Below, one piece after another: positions 1-9,661 of a DNA stretch of 36,061 bases. The position numbers were made by a program, and so were the translations under genes. The stretch's first letter is position 1. Each line of letters opens with the position of its first letter. The notes beneath the pieces were generated by a model. That model saw only the letters and a list, made by a program, of their open reading frames with translations, was not told where the DNA came from and searched no databases. The DNA is from Emcibacteraceae bacterium. GTDB lineage: Bacteria > Pseudomonadota > Alphaproteobacteria > Sphingomonadales > Emcibacteraceae. The DNA lies in contig JANQJN010000156.1 in NCBI GenBank assembly GCA_028281625.1, positions 1 to 36,061 of the forward strand. Reading direction: 5' to 3'.

Positions 1-434
1 TTGACGGTACCATTAATTGCCGGGCCTTCCTCATCGCCGGTAATCAGCAGACTGATAGATCCCTCAAAATCATCCAGTTCCGCCACAGCGGAAACGAATG
101 ACGCAATCCCACCCTTCATATCACTGGCACCACGGCCATATAAAATACCTTTATCAATCAATGCTTTAAAGGGTGAAAAATCCCAATCGGAGCTGTTCCC
201 TTCGGGGACAACGTCCGTATGACCTGCATAACAAAAATGCCGCCCTTTGGTACCAAGACGCGCATATAAATTATCCACATCCGCGGTACCGCGCTCCTTG
301 AAGGGAAGGCGTGTACAGATAAAACCCAATGCTTCGAGTTCATTTTGAAGCACACCAAGTGCACCTGCGTTTCTCGGGGTCACGCTGGGACAGCGTACCA
401 GTCTCTGGGTTAGCTCTACCGGATCAATCGACAT
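1..434 (-). CDS. dapE: Succinyl-diaminopimelate desuccinylase, N-terminal part (runs off the window)
   Basis: This is an M20-family metallopeptidase that hydrolyses N-succinyl-LL-2,6-diaminopimelate to LL-diaminopimelate and succinate in the lysine/peptidoglycan pathway. Reading down from ATG at 434 there are 144 codons and no stop; the C-terminal half lies outside the window. Visible motifs are [20 protein letters not shown] at the start, [11 protein letters not shown] (metal-ligand His and neighbouring Asp), [10 protein letters not shown] (bridging Asp) and [12 protein letters not shown] (catalytic Glu-Glu), all in DapE order. A purine-rich AAGAGA precedes the ATG. It starts 15 bp after dapD, so the two are almost certainly cotranscribed. 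Related M20 peptidases exist, but the dapD linkage supports DapE. Confidence 0.95.
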   Translation of the reverse strand, partial: MSIDPVELTQRLVRCPSVTPRNAGALGVLQNELEALGFICTRLPFKERGTADVDNLYARLGTKGRHFCYAGHTDVVPEGNSSDWDFSPFKALIDKGILYGRGASDMKGGIASFVSAVAELDDFEGSISLLITGDEEGPAINGTV

Positions 435-449
435 ATTCGTTCTCTTGCC

Positions 450-1295
450 TTAGTCGCGAAGGAGATCGTTTATGGATGTTTTGGATCGCGTCCGCTCATC
501 CACGCGCTTTACAATAATTGCCGCATATAAATTTGGCCCAGGTGAGCCGTCCGCCATGGGTTTTCCGGGAAGAGTTCCCGGTACAACAACGCTGTAAGCC
601 GGAACCCGGCCCATGAATATTTCACCTGTCTGCCGGTCAACGATTTTGGTGGAAGCGCCGATAAAGACGCCCATGCTCAGCACGGCACCTTCTTCGACAA
701 CCACGCCTTCGGCTACTTCGGAACGTGCACCGATAAAGCAATTGTCTTCAATAATCACGGGACCCGCCTGAAGCGGTTCAAGGACACCACCAATACCGAC
801 ACCGCCAGAAATATGCACATTTTTACCAATTTGCGCACAGGACCCCACCGTTGCCCAGGTATCGATCATCGCCCCCTCATCAACATAGGCTCCCAGATTA
901 ACAAAAGACGGCATCAGCACCACATTGGGTGCAATATAGGCAGAATGACGCACCACTGCCGTTGGTACCGCTCGAAAGCCGGCGTCATCAAACTTCGCCT
1001 GATCCCAACCTTCAAACTTTGACGGTACTTTGTCGTACCAGCTGCTGTCCTCTCCTGGTCCTCCTGGAATACGCACCATTGCATTTAGCCTAAACGAAAG
1101 CAGCACTGCCTTTTTTAGCCATTGATGGACTATCCAGGTGCCATCCTGTTTCTCGGCGACGCGCGCTTTTCCACTATCCATTAAACTGAGTGCTGCCTCA
1201 ACAGCGTCCCGCACTTCGCCACCCGTGCTGGTGCTAAGCGTATCCCGGTCTTCCCATGCCTTCTCGATGGTATTGATCAATGACTGATCGTACAT
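450..1295 (-). CDS. dapD: Tetrahydrodipicolinate N-succinyltransferase
   Basis: DapD transfers succinyl from succinyl-CoA to tetrahydrodipicolinate, the step before the aminotransferase and DapE in the succinylase branch of lysine/DAP synthesis. The protein is 281 aa, the normal length. It has an alpha-helical N-terminal domain (residues 1 to about 100), then a left-handed beta-helix with hexapeptide repeats such as [21 protein letters not shown] and [16 protein letters not shown], and a short C-terminal tail. It is cytosolic and trimeric in characterised homologues. It sits between the HAD nucleotidase gene (66 bp upstream) and dapE (15 bp downstream), all on the minus strand. Nothing is truncated. 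Confidence 0.97.
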   Translation of the reverse strand: MYDQSLINTIEKAWEDRDTLSTSTGGEVRDAVEAALSLMDSGKARVAEKQDGTWIVHQWLKKAVLLSFRLNAMVRIPGGPGEDSSWYDKVPSKFEGWDQAKFDDAGFRAVPTAVVRHSAYIAPNVVLMPSFVNLGAYVDEGAMIDTWATVGSCAQIGKNVHISGGVGIGGVLEPLQAGPVIIEDNCFIGARSEVAEGVVVEEGAVLSMGVFIGASTKIVDRQTGEIFMGRVPAYSVVVPGTLPGKPMADGSPGPNLYAAIIVKRVDERTRSKTSINDLLRD

Positions 1296-1361
1296 ATCGG
1301 TATTCCTTAATATGTTGATTTATGTGCTGACCATATCCGCTATTTGGTCGCTGTCAAGCGA

Positions 1362-2051
1362 TTAAAGATTGCGCGTAAGATTGTTCAACCAACTGGGTAA
1401 ATCAGTCGTAATGTGATCAACTTTTTCATGATCCAGCCCCTTTTGCGCCCAGTCCGTATTGCTTTCAATCCATACCGTTCTCATGCCTAGTTCAGCAGCC
1501 GGGTTTAGATTACACGCAATGTCTTCAAACATAATGGACTGGTCAGGATCAATACCAAATTTGTCGATCATTTTATAATAGCTTCTGATATCAGGTTTTG
1601 GATAAAAATCAGCATCATGAATATCAAAGAAATCTTTGAAGCAATCGTCCAGACCTATTTCAGCCAGTACATTTTTGGCATATGGTGTAGATGCGTTGGT
1701 ATATATAAATTTCTCACCCGGCAGTTTTTCCAATGCCTGTCTCAGGGTCTCATCCACATTTAGCACTGTAAAATCAATATCATGGACATATTCGAGATAG
1801 CCAAGAGGGTCAATGTCATGCTCGGTCATAAGGCCTCTTAATGTTGTGCCATGATTTAGAAAATAATGCTTCTGCTGCATTTTAGCTTCGGTGTAAGACA
1901 CTTTGAAGCGTTCCTGGATATAAAGCCCCATGCGGTGGTCCACTTGACCAAACAGATTAATATCATGTGGATACAGGGTGTTATCAAGATCAAACACCCA
2001 GTGTTTAATCTCTTGGGGATCAAATTTTACGCTCTCTTTTTTATCGGTCAT
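1362..2051 (-). CDS. HAD-family pyrimidine 5'-nucleotidase-like phosphatase
   Basis: This is a 229-aa haloacid-dehalogenase phosphatase resembling the SDT1/PPN-type pyrimidine 5'-nucleotidases, which dephosphorylate nucleoside monophosphates. Motif I is DLDNTLYP at residues 21-28 (nucleophile Asp21, general acid Asp23). Motif II is the YTNAS segment near residue 116, and motif III/IV is the MFEDIACNL acidic motif near residue 174. The cap region is helical (residues 30-100). It is the first gene of a minus-strand run into dapD and dapE, an association I recall as common in Alphaproteobacteria; a direct role in DAP synthesis is not implied. The upstream neighbour at 2164 is divergent, so 2052-2163 should hold both promoters. 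No clear pair of promoter boxes was identified there. Confidence 0.85.
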   Translation of the reverse strand: MTDKKESVKFDPQEIKHWVFDLDNTLYPHDINLFGQVDHRMGLYIQERFKVSYTEAKMQQKHYFLNHGTTLRGLMTEHDIDPLGYLEYVHDIDFTVLNVDETLRQALEKLPGEKFIYTNASTPYAKNVLAEIGLDDCFKDFFDIHDADFYPKPDIRSYYKMIDKFGIDPDQSIMFEDIACNLNPAAELGMRTVWIESNTDWAQKGLDHEKVDHITTDLPSWLNNLTRNL

Positions 2052-2163
2052 AGATGGGTCAATTTATCAAATGTGTAAACCAAATGTTAATACTAAATCG
2101 CTACATTATTTTCCATTAGAATTTAGAAAGTATTAGTAACCATTTAAATCAGTTTTGGGCACC

Positions 2164-3918
2164 ATGGACAGTAACATTGCACGCATTCTCTCAAATTCCG
2201 CTGAGTCTGATGAAAAATCAGCATCAACTCCTTCCGGCAAAAAGATAAAAATCGACTATGAACTTGTCGAAAATTTGAGTGGTCCTGCATTGATCACCAA
2301 CGAATCATTGGAGATCATCGAAAAAAATGTTTATGCAGACAATCTGATTGATTCTGTAGAAAATAAAAACCCTACCATTCACGGAATGGTGATCCGAAGC
2401 ATCACCAACAATTGTCCAGAAAACCAGAAGCTGATGATAGAAGACGAAACAGGCAGCCGTCACTATGATCTTTTCAGCTTTCCGATCACGACGGACGAAA
2501 AGCAAGGTCCACAGGTCTTACTTTTTGGAAAAGACATCACCGTTGAGCAGCACTTGACAAAAGCGCTCGTTCAATCCAGGCAAATGTTCAAGGATCTTGT
2601 ATCTTGCTCCACGGACTTTGCATGGGAAACAGATAACAAGGGACGTTTCAAATATGTCTCCCCAAATGGTATCCTGGGATACACAGCTTATGAACTTAAT
2701 GACAAACGCGCAGCAGACTTGATCGTCGGTCAGGACGGATTAAATCCATTTGATACATTGGATGCTATTCATGACGTTGAAATCTGGCTGCAAAGAAGCG
2801 ATTCATCATTTGCCTGCGTGCAAGTATCGGCAAACCCCATCATTGACAATAATTCAACATGGCAGGGTGCCCGCGGTGTGTGCCGCGATGTTACGGAAAT
2901 GAGGGAACGTGAAGCTGCCCTTCGCCGCATCAAGAAAAGCGAACAGGTACTTCGTAAGATCATCTCCACAATCCGTGACGAAGTTGATCCTTCCAAAATT
3001 CTCGGAACCACGGCAACGGTCGCACTTGAAGGCATTACCGCCAAAAATTGTTACATTACGCGCATTCATCAAAACCAGGATGGCACTTTCGCCACCGAAC
3101 TTAAAGCCCATAGCGGTGAAATTTCCGATATCGCCATATTTGATGAGCTGAGCAAAAAAGCCATTGAAATCTGTAACACGGCTGATAATAACCTGCCACC
3201 CAGCTACATTGAGGAAGAAGTAGACGGTCAAAAGATCATCTTCGGTTTTTCAAAGCATCACAGCAAGGTCAATGGTGCAATGTTCGTGATTGCTGGCAAT
3301 AATGAACACAACTGGCATAAGGATGAAAAATCATTGTTCACAGGCATTGTTAGCCATCTTGGTGTTGCATTTGAGCAAATCAAGAATTACGAACGCCTTG
3401 AACAGCTTTCCAATACTGATGAACTCACCGCACTTTACAATCGCAGAGCTTTCTGCGAAGAAGCAAATAAACGCCTGACGATCCAAAAGAGACAAAAAAA
3501 CAGTTGCGCACTTCTTTACATCGATCTGGATAATTTCAAGCAAATCAATGATACACTCGGTCATGCCACCGGCGATCGTGTCCTTCAAAAGCTTTCAAAC
3601 ATATTACAGAAAAATATCCGTACGGAGGATTTCTGTAGTCGTCTGGGAGGTGATGAATTTGCTGTCTGGCTTGAAAATGTCAGTGAAGACAGTGCTAATC
3701 GCCAAGCAAAGCGAATTCTTGAAAGCGTAAATGATCTTAGAAACATTGCCAACGACAAAGAAAAACCACTCTCGCTTTCGATCGGAATTGCCATGAGTGG
3801 CGGTGATAAGATTCTAACTTTGGATGAACTGATGGAACATGCGGATAAGGCGCTTTATGCCGTAAAACATGACGGGAAAAATGGTTCTGCTGTTTATTGC
3901 ACAGAAATGAAATCGTAA
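2164..3918 (+). CDS. PAS-GAF-GGDEF diguanylate cyclase
   Basis: This is a predicted soluble sensor that makes cyclic di-GMP. Residues are numbered from ATG 2164 (584 aa); a TTG three codons upstream is an alternative start. There is a PAS-like region at about 35-130, a second PAS at about 138-250 (MFKDLVSCSTDFAWETDNKG, then GVCRDVTEMRERE as the usual PAS exit helix), a GAF-like region at about 265-410, and a GGDEF domain at 415-584. The active-site loop is LGGDEFAVW with GGDEF at 495-499. An RTED I-site (486-489) sits five residues upstream, so product inhibition is likely. No transmembrane helix or EAL domain is seen. It ends 15 bp before the DUF2336 gene, implying one transcript and a shared signalling output. 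Confidence 0.93.
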   Translation: MDSNIARILSNSAESDEKSASTPSGKKIKIDYELVENLSGPALITNESLEIIEKNVYADNLIDSVENKNPTIHGMVIRSITNNCPENQKLMIEDETGSRHYDLFSFPITTDEKQGPQVLLFGKDITVEQHLTKALVQSRQMFKDLVSCSTDFAWETDNKGRFKYVSPNGILGYTAYELNDKRAADLIVGQDGLNPFDTLDAIHDVEIWLQRSDSSFACVQVSANPIIDNNSTWQGARGVCRDVTEMREREAALRRIKKSEQVLRKIISTIRDEVDPSKILGTTATVALEGITAKNCYITRIHQNQDGTFATELKAHSGEISDIAIFDELSKKAIEICNTADNNLPPSYIEEEVDGQKIIFGFSKHHSKVNGAMFVIAGNNEHNWHKDEKSLFTGIVSHLGVAFEQIKNYERLEQLSNTDELTALYNRRAFCEEANKRLTIQKRQKNSCALLYIDLDNFKQINDTLGHATGDRVLQKLSNILQKNIRTEDFCSRLGGDEFAVWLENVSEDSANRQAKRILESVNDLRNIANDKEKPLSLSIGIAMSGGDKILTLDELMEHADKALYAVKHDGKNGSAVYCTEMKS

Positions 3919-3933
3919 GGACAAGGGCAAAGT

Positions 3934-5187
3934 ATGCTGAATATATTTAAGCGAAAAAACAATCGGGCACAGGAACTCTCTTCTTATGAGGAAGCAAGGG
4001 ATGCACTTGAGGCAAAAAAGCTTGATGATAAAATGATCCTCGCGGGCGGTGAAAGCACACCGCAGGAAGTGCTTTACTATTTGGCGGAAGACGAAAATGT
4101 GGAAGTTCGAAAAAAAATTGCTGGAAATACACGCACACCTGTGCAGGCGGATAAGATCCTTTCAAAAGACGCAAGCGAAGAAGTAAAGCACGAACTTGCA
4201 CGTAAAATTACCCGTTTCTTCCCCAATATCCCGCTCGAAGGCACTGAAGAAATTCGTGATAAAGCGCTTGAAATGCTGGAAATACTCGCCAACGATCAAT
4301 TGCCGTCAGTACGCCAGATCCTTGCCGAAGAGCTTAAAGCGTCTGCAACAATCCCAAGAAATATTGCGATCAAGCTGGCAACCGACCAGGTGTTGTCTGT
4401 CTGCGCGCCAATTCTTGAATATTCACCACTTCTAAGCGATACGGACCTAAAGGAAATCATTGCCGCCACAACTCTTAGCGGCGCGCTGGAAGCCATCGCT
4501 AAAAGAAATGAACTAAGCGGCGATGTCTGTGATGCAATTGCAAACACACTCGAAATTCCTGCGGTATCAGCGCTGCTCGCCAATGAAAACGCACAGATTC
4601 GTGAAGAAACACTGGATAGCATCATTAATGAAGCGCAGAACCAGAACATTGAAGCCTGGCACGAACCGCTTGCCAAACGCCCTAACCTTTCCATGCGGGC
4701 GATGAAACGGATCGCGACATTTGTCGCCTCATCACTTGTGGATACAATGATTACACTTAACCACCTTGAGCCAGAGCAAGGCGAAGAACTTCTTAGTCGC
4801 GTTCGTAACCGCATAAAGGACCGCGAACCGGAACCCGGGGACACGCGCACCATTGCTGAACAGGCCGCGGATCTTTACGAACGGGGTGTGATCGACGATG
4901 AATTTATCCAAAACGCCATAAAGAACAAACAACGTGAACTGGTGATCCAATCACTAGTCCTGCTTTCTGGCCTTCCTGATACCTCCGTACGTGCGATTAT
5001 TAATAAGAAAAAAGGGTCACTGGTCGTATCCCTTGCCTGGAAAGCCGAACTTAACATGCGCACAGCGCTTCAAATGCAAAATGACCTCGCCCATGTAGCA
5101 CGACCGGATTTTATAAACGCCAAAAATGGCCTCGACTTCCCCATGACAGCTGATCAGATGGAATATGAAATCGCTCTTTATGAGTGA
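3934..5187 (+). CDS. DUF2336 family alpha-helical protein
   Basis: This 417-aa protein matches the DUF2336 family, alpha-helical proteins found mainly in Alphaproteobacteria. The chain consists of consecutive short amphipathic helices resembling HEAT-type repeats: NVEVRKKIAGNTRTP, EEVKHELARKITRF, LPSVRQILAEELKAS and LSMRAMKRIATFVASSL. There is no signal peptide or membrane segment, so it is cytosolic. ATG 3934 is preceded by AAGGGCAAAGT, an acceptable ribosome site. Only 15 bp separate it from the diguanylate cyclase stop. The pairing suggests it works in the same c-di-GMP or two-component output, but that is inference; the biochemical role of the family is not known to me. Confidence 0.85.
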   Translation: MLNIFKRKNNRAQELSSYEEARDALEAKKLDDKMILAGGESTPQEVLYYLAEDENVEVRKKIAGNTRTPVQADKILSKDASEEVKHELARKITRFFPNIPLEGTEEIRDKALEMLEILANDQLPSVRQILAEELKASATIPRNIAIKLATDQVLSVCAPILEYSPLLSDTDLKEIIAATTLSGALEAIAKRNELSGDVCDAIANTLEIPAVSALLANENAQIREETLDSIINEAQNQNIEAWHEPLAKRPNLSMRAMKRIATFVASSLVDTMITLNHLEPEQGEELLSRVRNRIKDREPEPGDTRTIAEQAADLYERGVIDDEFIQNAIKNKQRELVIQSLVLLSGLPDTSVRAIINKKKGSLVVSLAWKAELNMRTALQMQNDLAHVARPDFINAKNGLDFPMTADQMEYEIALYE

Positions 5188-5271
5188 TTGATACACTTAT
5201 TGTGACGGAACCTATGTAACAAACATAAACAAGTTTAAATAAATCAAGGGTTCCACGAAGGAGCATACCTC

Positions 5272-5322
5272 ATGCCACTTCAAAAGCCTTCTTTCTTGAC
5301 ACAAACAAATCGCCCGCGCTAA
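5272..5322 (+). CDS. Possible 16-codon leader peptide
   Basis: A 16-codon reading frame (MPLQKPSFLTQTNRPR, stop TAA) begins 8 nt after a perfect AAGGAG Shine-Dalgarno at 5258-5263. It lies in the 246-bp gap between the DUF2336 gene and the GPH transporter. A TTGACA hexamer (5296-5301) falls inside it; no good -10 follows at 16-18 bp (best candidate TAACGT). It may be a regulatory upstream ORF, a remnant, or chance. The rest of the gap (5188-5271 and 5323-5433) shows no other gene that I can support. Confidence 0.3.
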   Translation: MPLQKPSFLTQTNRPR

Positions 5323-5433
5323 CGTGATCACAACCGTGGGACGGGAATTAAAATAGGGTATACAGGCATCTTCCTAACTTGATGATCATTTCGTGGCACT
5401 ATAAAATCTGATCGTGGGAATTCTCAAAAACAT

Positions 5434-6861
5434 ATGCCAAATTCAAATTCATCAATCGTTTCTCAACGCACACTCGGCTTTTTCAGTAGTGGTGGCCTGG
5501 CATGGGGTGTCATCAGAAACGGAGAATATGTTGTTCTCATGTATTATAGCCAGGTGTTGGGCCTGGACCCGGGGATGGCCGGTCTGGCGCTTTTCATTGG
5601 CTTGATCATTGATGCAGTGAGTGATCCGCTGGTCGGCTATTTATCAGATAACACACGCAGTAAGTGGGGACGACGGCACCCTTATTTATATACTTCGGTA
5701 ATACCACTGGCACTTTCCTTCTACATGTTATGGCACCCACCAACATTTGTACTGGGCGATGATGTCCCGCTCTTTGCTTATCTGCTTCTTTGCAATTCTA
5801 TACTACGTATCAGTACCACACTGTTTCTGATCCCGGCCCTCGCCATGGTGGCGGAACTCACGAGCGATTATGATCAGCGCACCCGCCTGCTGAGCGGACT
5901 ACAATCCATATACTCAATCGTGATGAATGGTATGTCGTTTCTCATGTATGCGCTCTGGCTTGTCCCCACCGATGAAATTGTTGACGGCGTCATGAATGTC
6001 GATGGCTACCGAGAGGCGGGCTTATTTGGCGCAGTTGTAATCGGCATCTCGGTGCTAATGTTTAGCGTCGGGCTGCGTCGCGATGTCCCACGCACAAGAG
6101 GAGAAACAGCCAAAAAGTTATTAGATTTTGATCAGTTCGTGGAGCAAATGATCACCCTATTTCAGATCCAGTCCATGCGGGTTGTTATGGCAGCGGGTGT
6201 CGTCTATTATGCGGGTATTGGCGCTTACTCTGTGATGTGGGTCTATATTTATAGCTACTTTTGGGAATTCACAACAGCGCAGCTCTCTCTGATCGTTATT
6301 CCAATGATTTTGGGCGGCTTGTTCCTGCATCCTTTTATGGTCCGATTTATCAAAAACCGTGAGAAAAAGAATGTTGCCATCTTTGGTCTGCTGATGGCCA
6401 GTCTGGTAAATGTTGTCCCTGTTGGAATGCGCTTGTTGGATTTATTCCCGGAGAACGGCACAGAAGAACTGTTCTGGATCATGCTCACCTTGGGATTTTG
6501 GGAAACGATATTTTTTCTGGTGTTTCAAGTTGGCTGGTACTCCATGTCCAGCGATATTACAGAACAAATTGAGCTTGAAACAGGCAGGCGCAATGAAGGA
6601 ATCATCTCCTCAACCATGACCTTTGCCCAAAAATGCGCCACTGGAATAGGCACGTTTCTCGCTGGCATACTGCTGGCCCTGATCGCCTTTCCAACAGAAA
6701 CGGCAGTAGGCGATGTTCCCGCAGATACTCTGTTTAATTTGGGACTTATTTATGGACCGATGATACTGTTGATCTTTCTGGTCTGTTGTTATGTGTTGAG
6801 CCGCTATAGCATCAGCCGATCACATCACGGCAGCAATGTCGAGCACCTGCCTCATGACTAA
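5434..6861 (+). CDS. GPH-family (MFS_2) sodium/sugar-type symporter
   Basis: This 475-aa, 12-helix transporter of the glycoside-pentoside-hexuronide:cation symporter group (melibiose-permease-like) sits in the inner membrane. The family signature is visible at the end of helix 2: LIIDAVSDPLVGYLSDNTRSKWGRRHPY, where the Asp pair, DPLVG and the following basic loop are typical. A central loop holds RRDVPRTRGETAKKLL. The substrate cannot be read from the sequence; sugars or glycosides are usual. The start is preceded by a weak GGGAA site. It is convergent with the aminotransferase (9 bp between stops) and probably monocistronic. Confidence 0.85.
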   Translation: MPNSNSSIVSQRTLGFFSSGGLAWGVIRNGEYVVLMYYSQVLGLDPGMAGLALFIGLIIDAVSDPLVGYLSDNTRSKWGRRHPYLYTSVIPLALSFYMLWHPPTFVLGDDVPLFAYLLLCNSILRISTTLFLIPALAMVAELTSDYDQRTRLLSGLQSIYSIVMNGMSFLMYALWLVPTDEIVDGVMNVDGYREAGLFGAVVIGISVLMFSVGLRRDVPRTRGETAKKLLDFDQFVEQMITLFQIQSMRVVMAAGVVYYAGIGAYSVMWVYIYSYFWEFTTAQLSLIVIPMILGGLFLHPFMVRFIKNREKKNVAIFGLLMASLVNVVPVGMRLLDLFPENGTEELFWIMLTLGFWETIFFLVFQVGWYSMSSDITEQIELETGRRNEGIISSTMTFAQKCATGIGTFLAGILLALIAFPTETAVGDVPADTLFNLGLIYGPMILLIFLVCCYVLSRYSISRSHHGSNVEHLPHD

Positions 6862-6869
6862 CGGACTGA

Positions 6870-8009
6870 TTACCCGTCCGCTATTAGTTTTGAAAGCCGT
6901 TCAACGCCGTCGCGAATATCATCTTCCCAATAGTAAGAAAAACTAAGGCGCAGAAAGTGCTTAAGCTTACCACGGCTTGAAAAGCGTGAGCCCGGCTGAA
7001 AGCCAAGATCATAACTATCCGCCTTGGCACGCAGCTCATCGGCGTCCATACCATCCGGCAGCGTAAGCCAGAAGAAATACCCACCCTTGGGTCGCTGCCA
7101 GGAAAGTGTATCTCCTAGCACGCTGGTAAGCGCGTCGTCCATCGCTTCGACCCTTTTTTTGAAGGTCGTACGCAAATGTACAAGATGATCTTCCTGAAGT
7201 CCTAGCTCGATAGCGTATCTCGCAATATGCGACGTATAATGGTTCAGTGATCCTCCGCTGTTGATCACACCATATTCAAGGGCTTTCTGAATGAGCGACG
7301 GTGAGGATTGTATCCAACCGAGTCTCATACCCGGTGAAAGAATTTTTGAAAATGATCCCATAGATATTACCGTACCAGATTCAGTCATTGACCCGAACGC
7401 CATTGGTGGATCTTCATAATAACTGAGCATTTGATAGACCTCATCAGCAACAATTAAAAAATCATGGGACTGACTGAGCGCGATAAGCTCTCTTCTGCGC
7501 GCTTCGCTCGTGGTATAGCCGGTTGGATTATTGAAGCTCGGAATTGTATAGAAAATACTTGGCTTATGTATTTCGAGCGCTTTTTTAATTTCCTCGATAA
7601 TGATACCGTCTTCGTCGATGGGAATACCGACAATATTTAGGCCATGATCCGCGAGAATTTTAAACGCGAGAAAATAACTTGGCTCTTCTACAAAAACCGT
7701 ATCACCCGGCTTGGTAAAAATGGTGCAGACAAAATCTAGCGCCTGAGAATTGCCGTTGGTCACCATCAAAGAGCTGGCATCCGCCTTTACGCCATACTCA
7801 CGCGTGAGAAATTCCGCCAACGCATGGGTAAAACGCGGGTCCCCCGCTGCGGATCCATAATTCAGATCCAGCGGCCGCGCGTCCTGAATAAAGGCTTCTG
7901 AAGCCTTTTTTATGATCGGCACAGATAAGAGTTCTGGGGACGGCTGACCAAGACCAAAATTTATGGTGCCTTCAGGTGGCGTTTCATCGAATGTAAGAGT
8001 TTTCGTCAT
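6870..8009 (-). CDS. PLP-dependent class I/II aminotransferase
   Basis: This fold-type I aminotransferase is similar to the 2-aminoadipate/MocR-catalytic-domain group but has no GntR DNA-binding domain. Starting at ATG 8009 it has 379 aa; a TTG at 8030 would add seven residues, and neither start has a strong ribosome site. Visible landmarks are NFGLGQPSPELL near the N-terminus, the cofactor-stacking region MVTNGNSQALDFV, SFNNPTG (Asn binding the cofactor oxygen), ADEVYQML, and SMGSFSKILSPGMRLGW carrying the Schiff-base lysine. C-terminal LKHFLRLSFSYYW supplies the substrate-carboxylate Arg. It is cytosolic. The substrate is unknown; it lies downstream of the secreted esterase with 150 bp between them. 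Confidence 0.88.
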   Translation of the reverse strand: MTKTLTFDETPPEGTINFGLGQPSPELLSVPIIKKASEAFIQDARPLDLNYGSAAGDPRFTHALAEFLTREYGVKADASSLMVTNGNSQALDFVCTIFTKPGDTVFVEEPSYFLAFKILADHGLNIVGIPIDEDGIIIEEIKKALEIHKPSIFYTIPSFNNPTGYTTSEARRRELIALSQSHDFLIVADEVYQMLSYYEDPPMAFGSMTESGTVISMGSFSKILSPGMRLGWIQSSPSLIQKALEYGVINSGGSLNHYTSHIARYAIELGLQEDHLVHLRTTFKKRVEAMDDALTSVLGDTLSWQRPKGGYFFWLTLPDGMDADELRAKADSYDLGFQPGSRFSSRGKLKHFLRLSFSYYWEDDIRDGVERLSKLIADG

Positions 8010-8099
8010 TTTAGATTTTTGCTTATTCAAATTCAGGATGATTGGTCCGTTAATCGCTTATGCACTCTAAGAAGATTATCGCACCGGTTCTACTGTGCG

Positions 8100-8128
8100 G
8101 GACCGACCGGAAGGTCCGCTATCGGTCC
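8100..8128. repeat. Inverted repeat, possible weak terminator after the esterase gene
   Basis: The arms GGACCGA (8100-8106) and TCGGTCC (8122-8128) are perfectly complementary around a 15-nt loop. They lie between the esterase stop (8159) and the aminotransferase start. No T-run follows on the minus strand, so rho-independent termination is doubtful; an RNA hairpin or an operator is equally possible. Nothing else is seen in 8031-8158. Confidence 0.3.
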
Positions 8129-8158
8129 AAAGTAGATGTTCACAATCATGCGAAAAAA

Positions 8159-9661
8159 TTATTCCGCCGCCTCTTCTTGCGGTGCCTCGGTTTTAACCCC
8201 TGTGATGGTCTCCAACATCCCGCTCCAGATGTTTGGCGCGAAGGTGTGCGGCAAGCCTGGGACGATCTCCACCACGGCATCACTGCCAAGTTCCTCGAGT
8301 TCCGCCTTTAGCAGGCGCACTGCACCCTCTAGGTAAAAACTATCAAATTCGCCAGCATAGATGAACAGTTTACCTTTGATCTTGTCTTTAAGCGTTGGCC
8401 AGTTTTCCCGAACCTTTAATGTGATATCGTAAGGCTTCCAGCTTTCTGTGACATTTCTGTCCACCTGCCCCGTATCACGATCGAAAAAGGGCAGCGGCTC
8501 ACCATCCTCACCACGGGGACTAAATACAGCCTCAAACGCATGATACTGGCCACCTGGCCCTTTTGCGCGCTCCATAGCTGCAAAATTATCCACGTAAATG
8601 ACATAGCCCGCGTCGTTAAGCGGTCTCGAAATGGGGCGTCTGTTGCCGTCTTCGTCCGTATAAACATTAGTCTCCTCCGCATAGAGGTTCATTTGCTGAA
8701 AATCCCTGAAATCCACAGAATCCGGAACGTGGGACCAGGCGCCGGCAAATTCATCAGGATAGCTGATCTGCAGCCAGATGCTTGACCAGCCGCCGGAAGA
8801 AATCCCCGTCACATATCGTTCCGAAGGACCCTTGCCGCCAAAATTCTCGTCAATATAGGATGCCATTTCATGAACCAGCATATATCCCCAAGGGCCGTTG
8901 TTCGCTGAATCGGCAAACACCGTATGACCGCGGTAACTTTCCGCGCTTGGTGCAACGACAATCGCCTGATCAAGTGCCGCTTTTAAGTGAGCATTGCCCC
9001 GCTCGACATATAAAAATTCTTCGTACCCCCCACCAAAACCGGTCACATAATAAATGACCGGCCATTTTTTATCATCGTCCTCTCTCCAATCCTTGGGAAG
9101 TCTGACAAGCGCGGGAACTGAATACTCCATGTCATGAAAAGCACTTAAACTGTCACTTTTAAACTCAATATATCTATAATTATCAGGGATCGTTGGCAGT
9201 TCTTTCGTTACAACTTGGTCAAGAACTAAGGCGATCTTTGTCATCCCGTCTGCGCTTACAGTGACGGAAACGGGTTGGCTATAAATATCCCCTACACCGG
9301 ATCCCGCGTTACCGTTTGTTTTATTAAGCCGAATGAAGGCTTGTGCGGAATAATCACCAGCTTCAATCTCACTTAATTTAACCGGGTAGCTTAAAGGATC
9401 CCCAGAGATTGTTACCGGATCAGCCCCCTGCCAATTTTCCACATCTGTGACAAATAAGGGTGCGTGGGTGACCCAGCCCATTTGTGACATGGGATCGCCG
9501 CCATCTGCGGATCCAAGGACAACATAAACGCGACCGTTATAGGACGAACTCAGAAGACCGTCTTTTACACTCACTTGAAAGGATATATCTGCGGCTTGCG
9601 CATTTACCGCAAAGCATAAACCGACAAATACCAGTGAAACTATTTTTGCCATTTTGAGCAT
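8159..9661 (-). CDS. Secreted alpha/beta-hydrolase esterase (PF00756-like)
   Basis: This is an exported putative esterase of the esterase-D/enterochelin-esterase type. ATG 9661 follows AGGGAGAT at good spacing and gives 500 aa; the frame is open 19 codons further up, but that segment lacks a ribosome site. The signal peptide is residues 1-23 with cleavage after NAQA. Residues 24 to about 165 form a beta-rich N-terminal module. The hydrolase domain follows: GISSG at 286-290 is the nucleophile elbow (Ser288), an Asp in IYAGEFDSFY and a His in VPGLPHTFAP can complete the triad. It probably acts in the periplasm. The substrate is unknown; a 150-bp spacer with an inverted repeat separates it from the aminotransferase gene. 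Confidence 0.85.
   Translation of the reverse strand: MLKMAKIVSLVFVGLCFAVNAQAADISFQVSVKDGLLSSSYNGRVYVVLGSADGGDPMSQMGWVTHAPLFVTDVENWQGADPVTISGDPLSYPVKLSEIEAGDYSAQAFIRLNKTNGNAGSGVGDIYSQPVSVTVSADGMTKIALVLDQVVTKELPTIPDNYRYIEFKSDSLSAFHDMEYSVPALVRLPKDWREDDDKKWPVIYYVTGFGGGYEEFLYVERGNAHLKAALDQAIVVAPSAESYRGHTVFADSANNGPWGYMLVHEMASYIDENFGGKGPSERYVTGISSGGWSSIWLQISYPDEFAGAWSHVPDSVDFRDFQQMNLYAEETNVYTDEDGNRRPISRPLNDAGYVIYVDNFAAMERAKGPGGQYHAFEAVFSPRGEDGEPLPFFDRDTGQVDRNVTESWKPYDITLKVRENWPTLKDKIKGKLFIYAGEFDSFYLEGAVRLLKAELEELGSDAVVEIVPGLPHTFAPNIWSGMLETITGVKTEAPQEEAAE

Noticed and set aside
267-279. DnaA-box-like TTATCCACA in dapE, and TTATCCAC variants near 8588 and 13656
   Set aside because: Single scattered matches inside genes with no clustering or AT-rich unwinding region, so not an origin, although rpmH is near oriC in some bacteria.
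4296-4853. 185-aa open frame opposite the DUF2336 gene
   Set aside because: Low-complexity Ser/Arg composition typical of antisense shadows of a helical protein gene.
6862-6895. CGGAC/GTCCG inverted repeat between the GPH transporter and aminotransferase genes
   Set aside because: Only five pairs with a nine-nt loop and no T-run; too weak to call a terminator.
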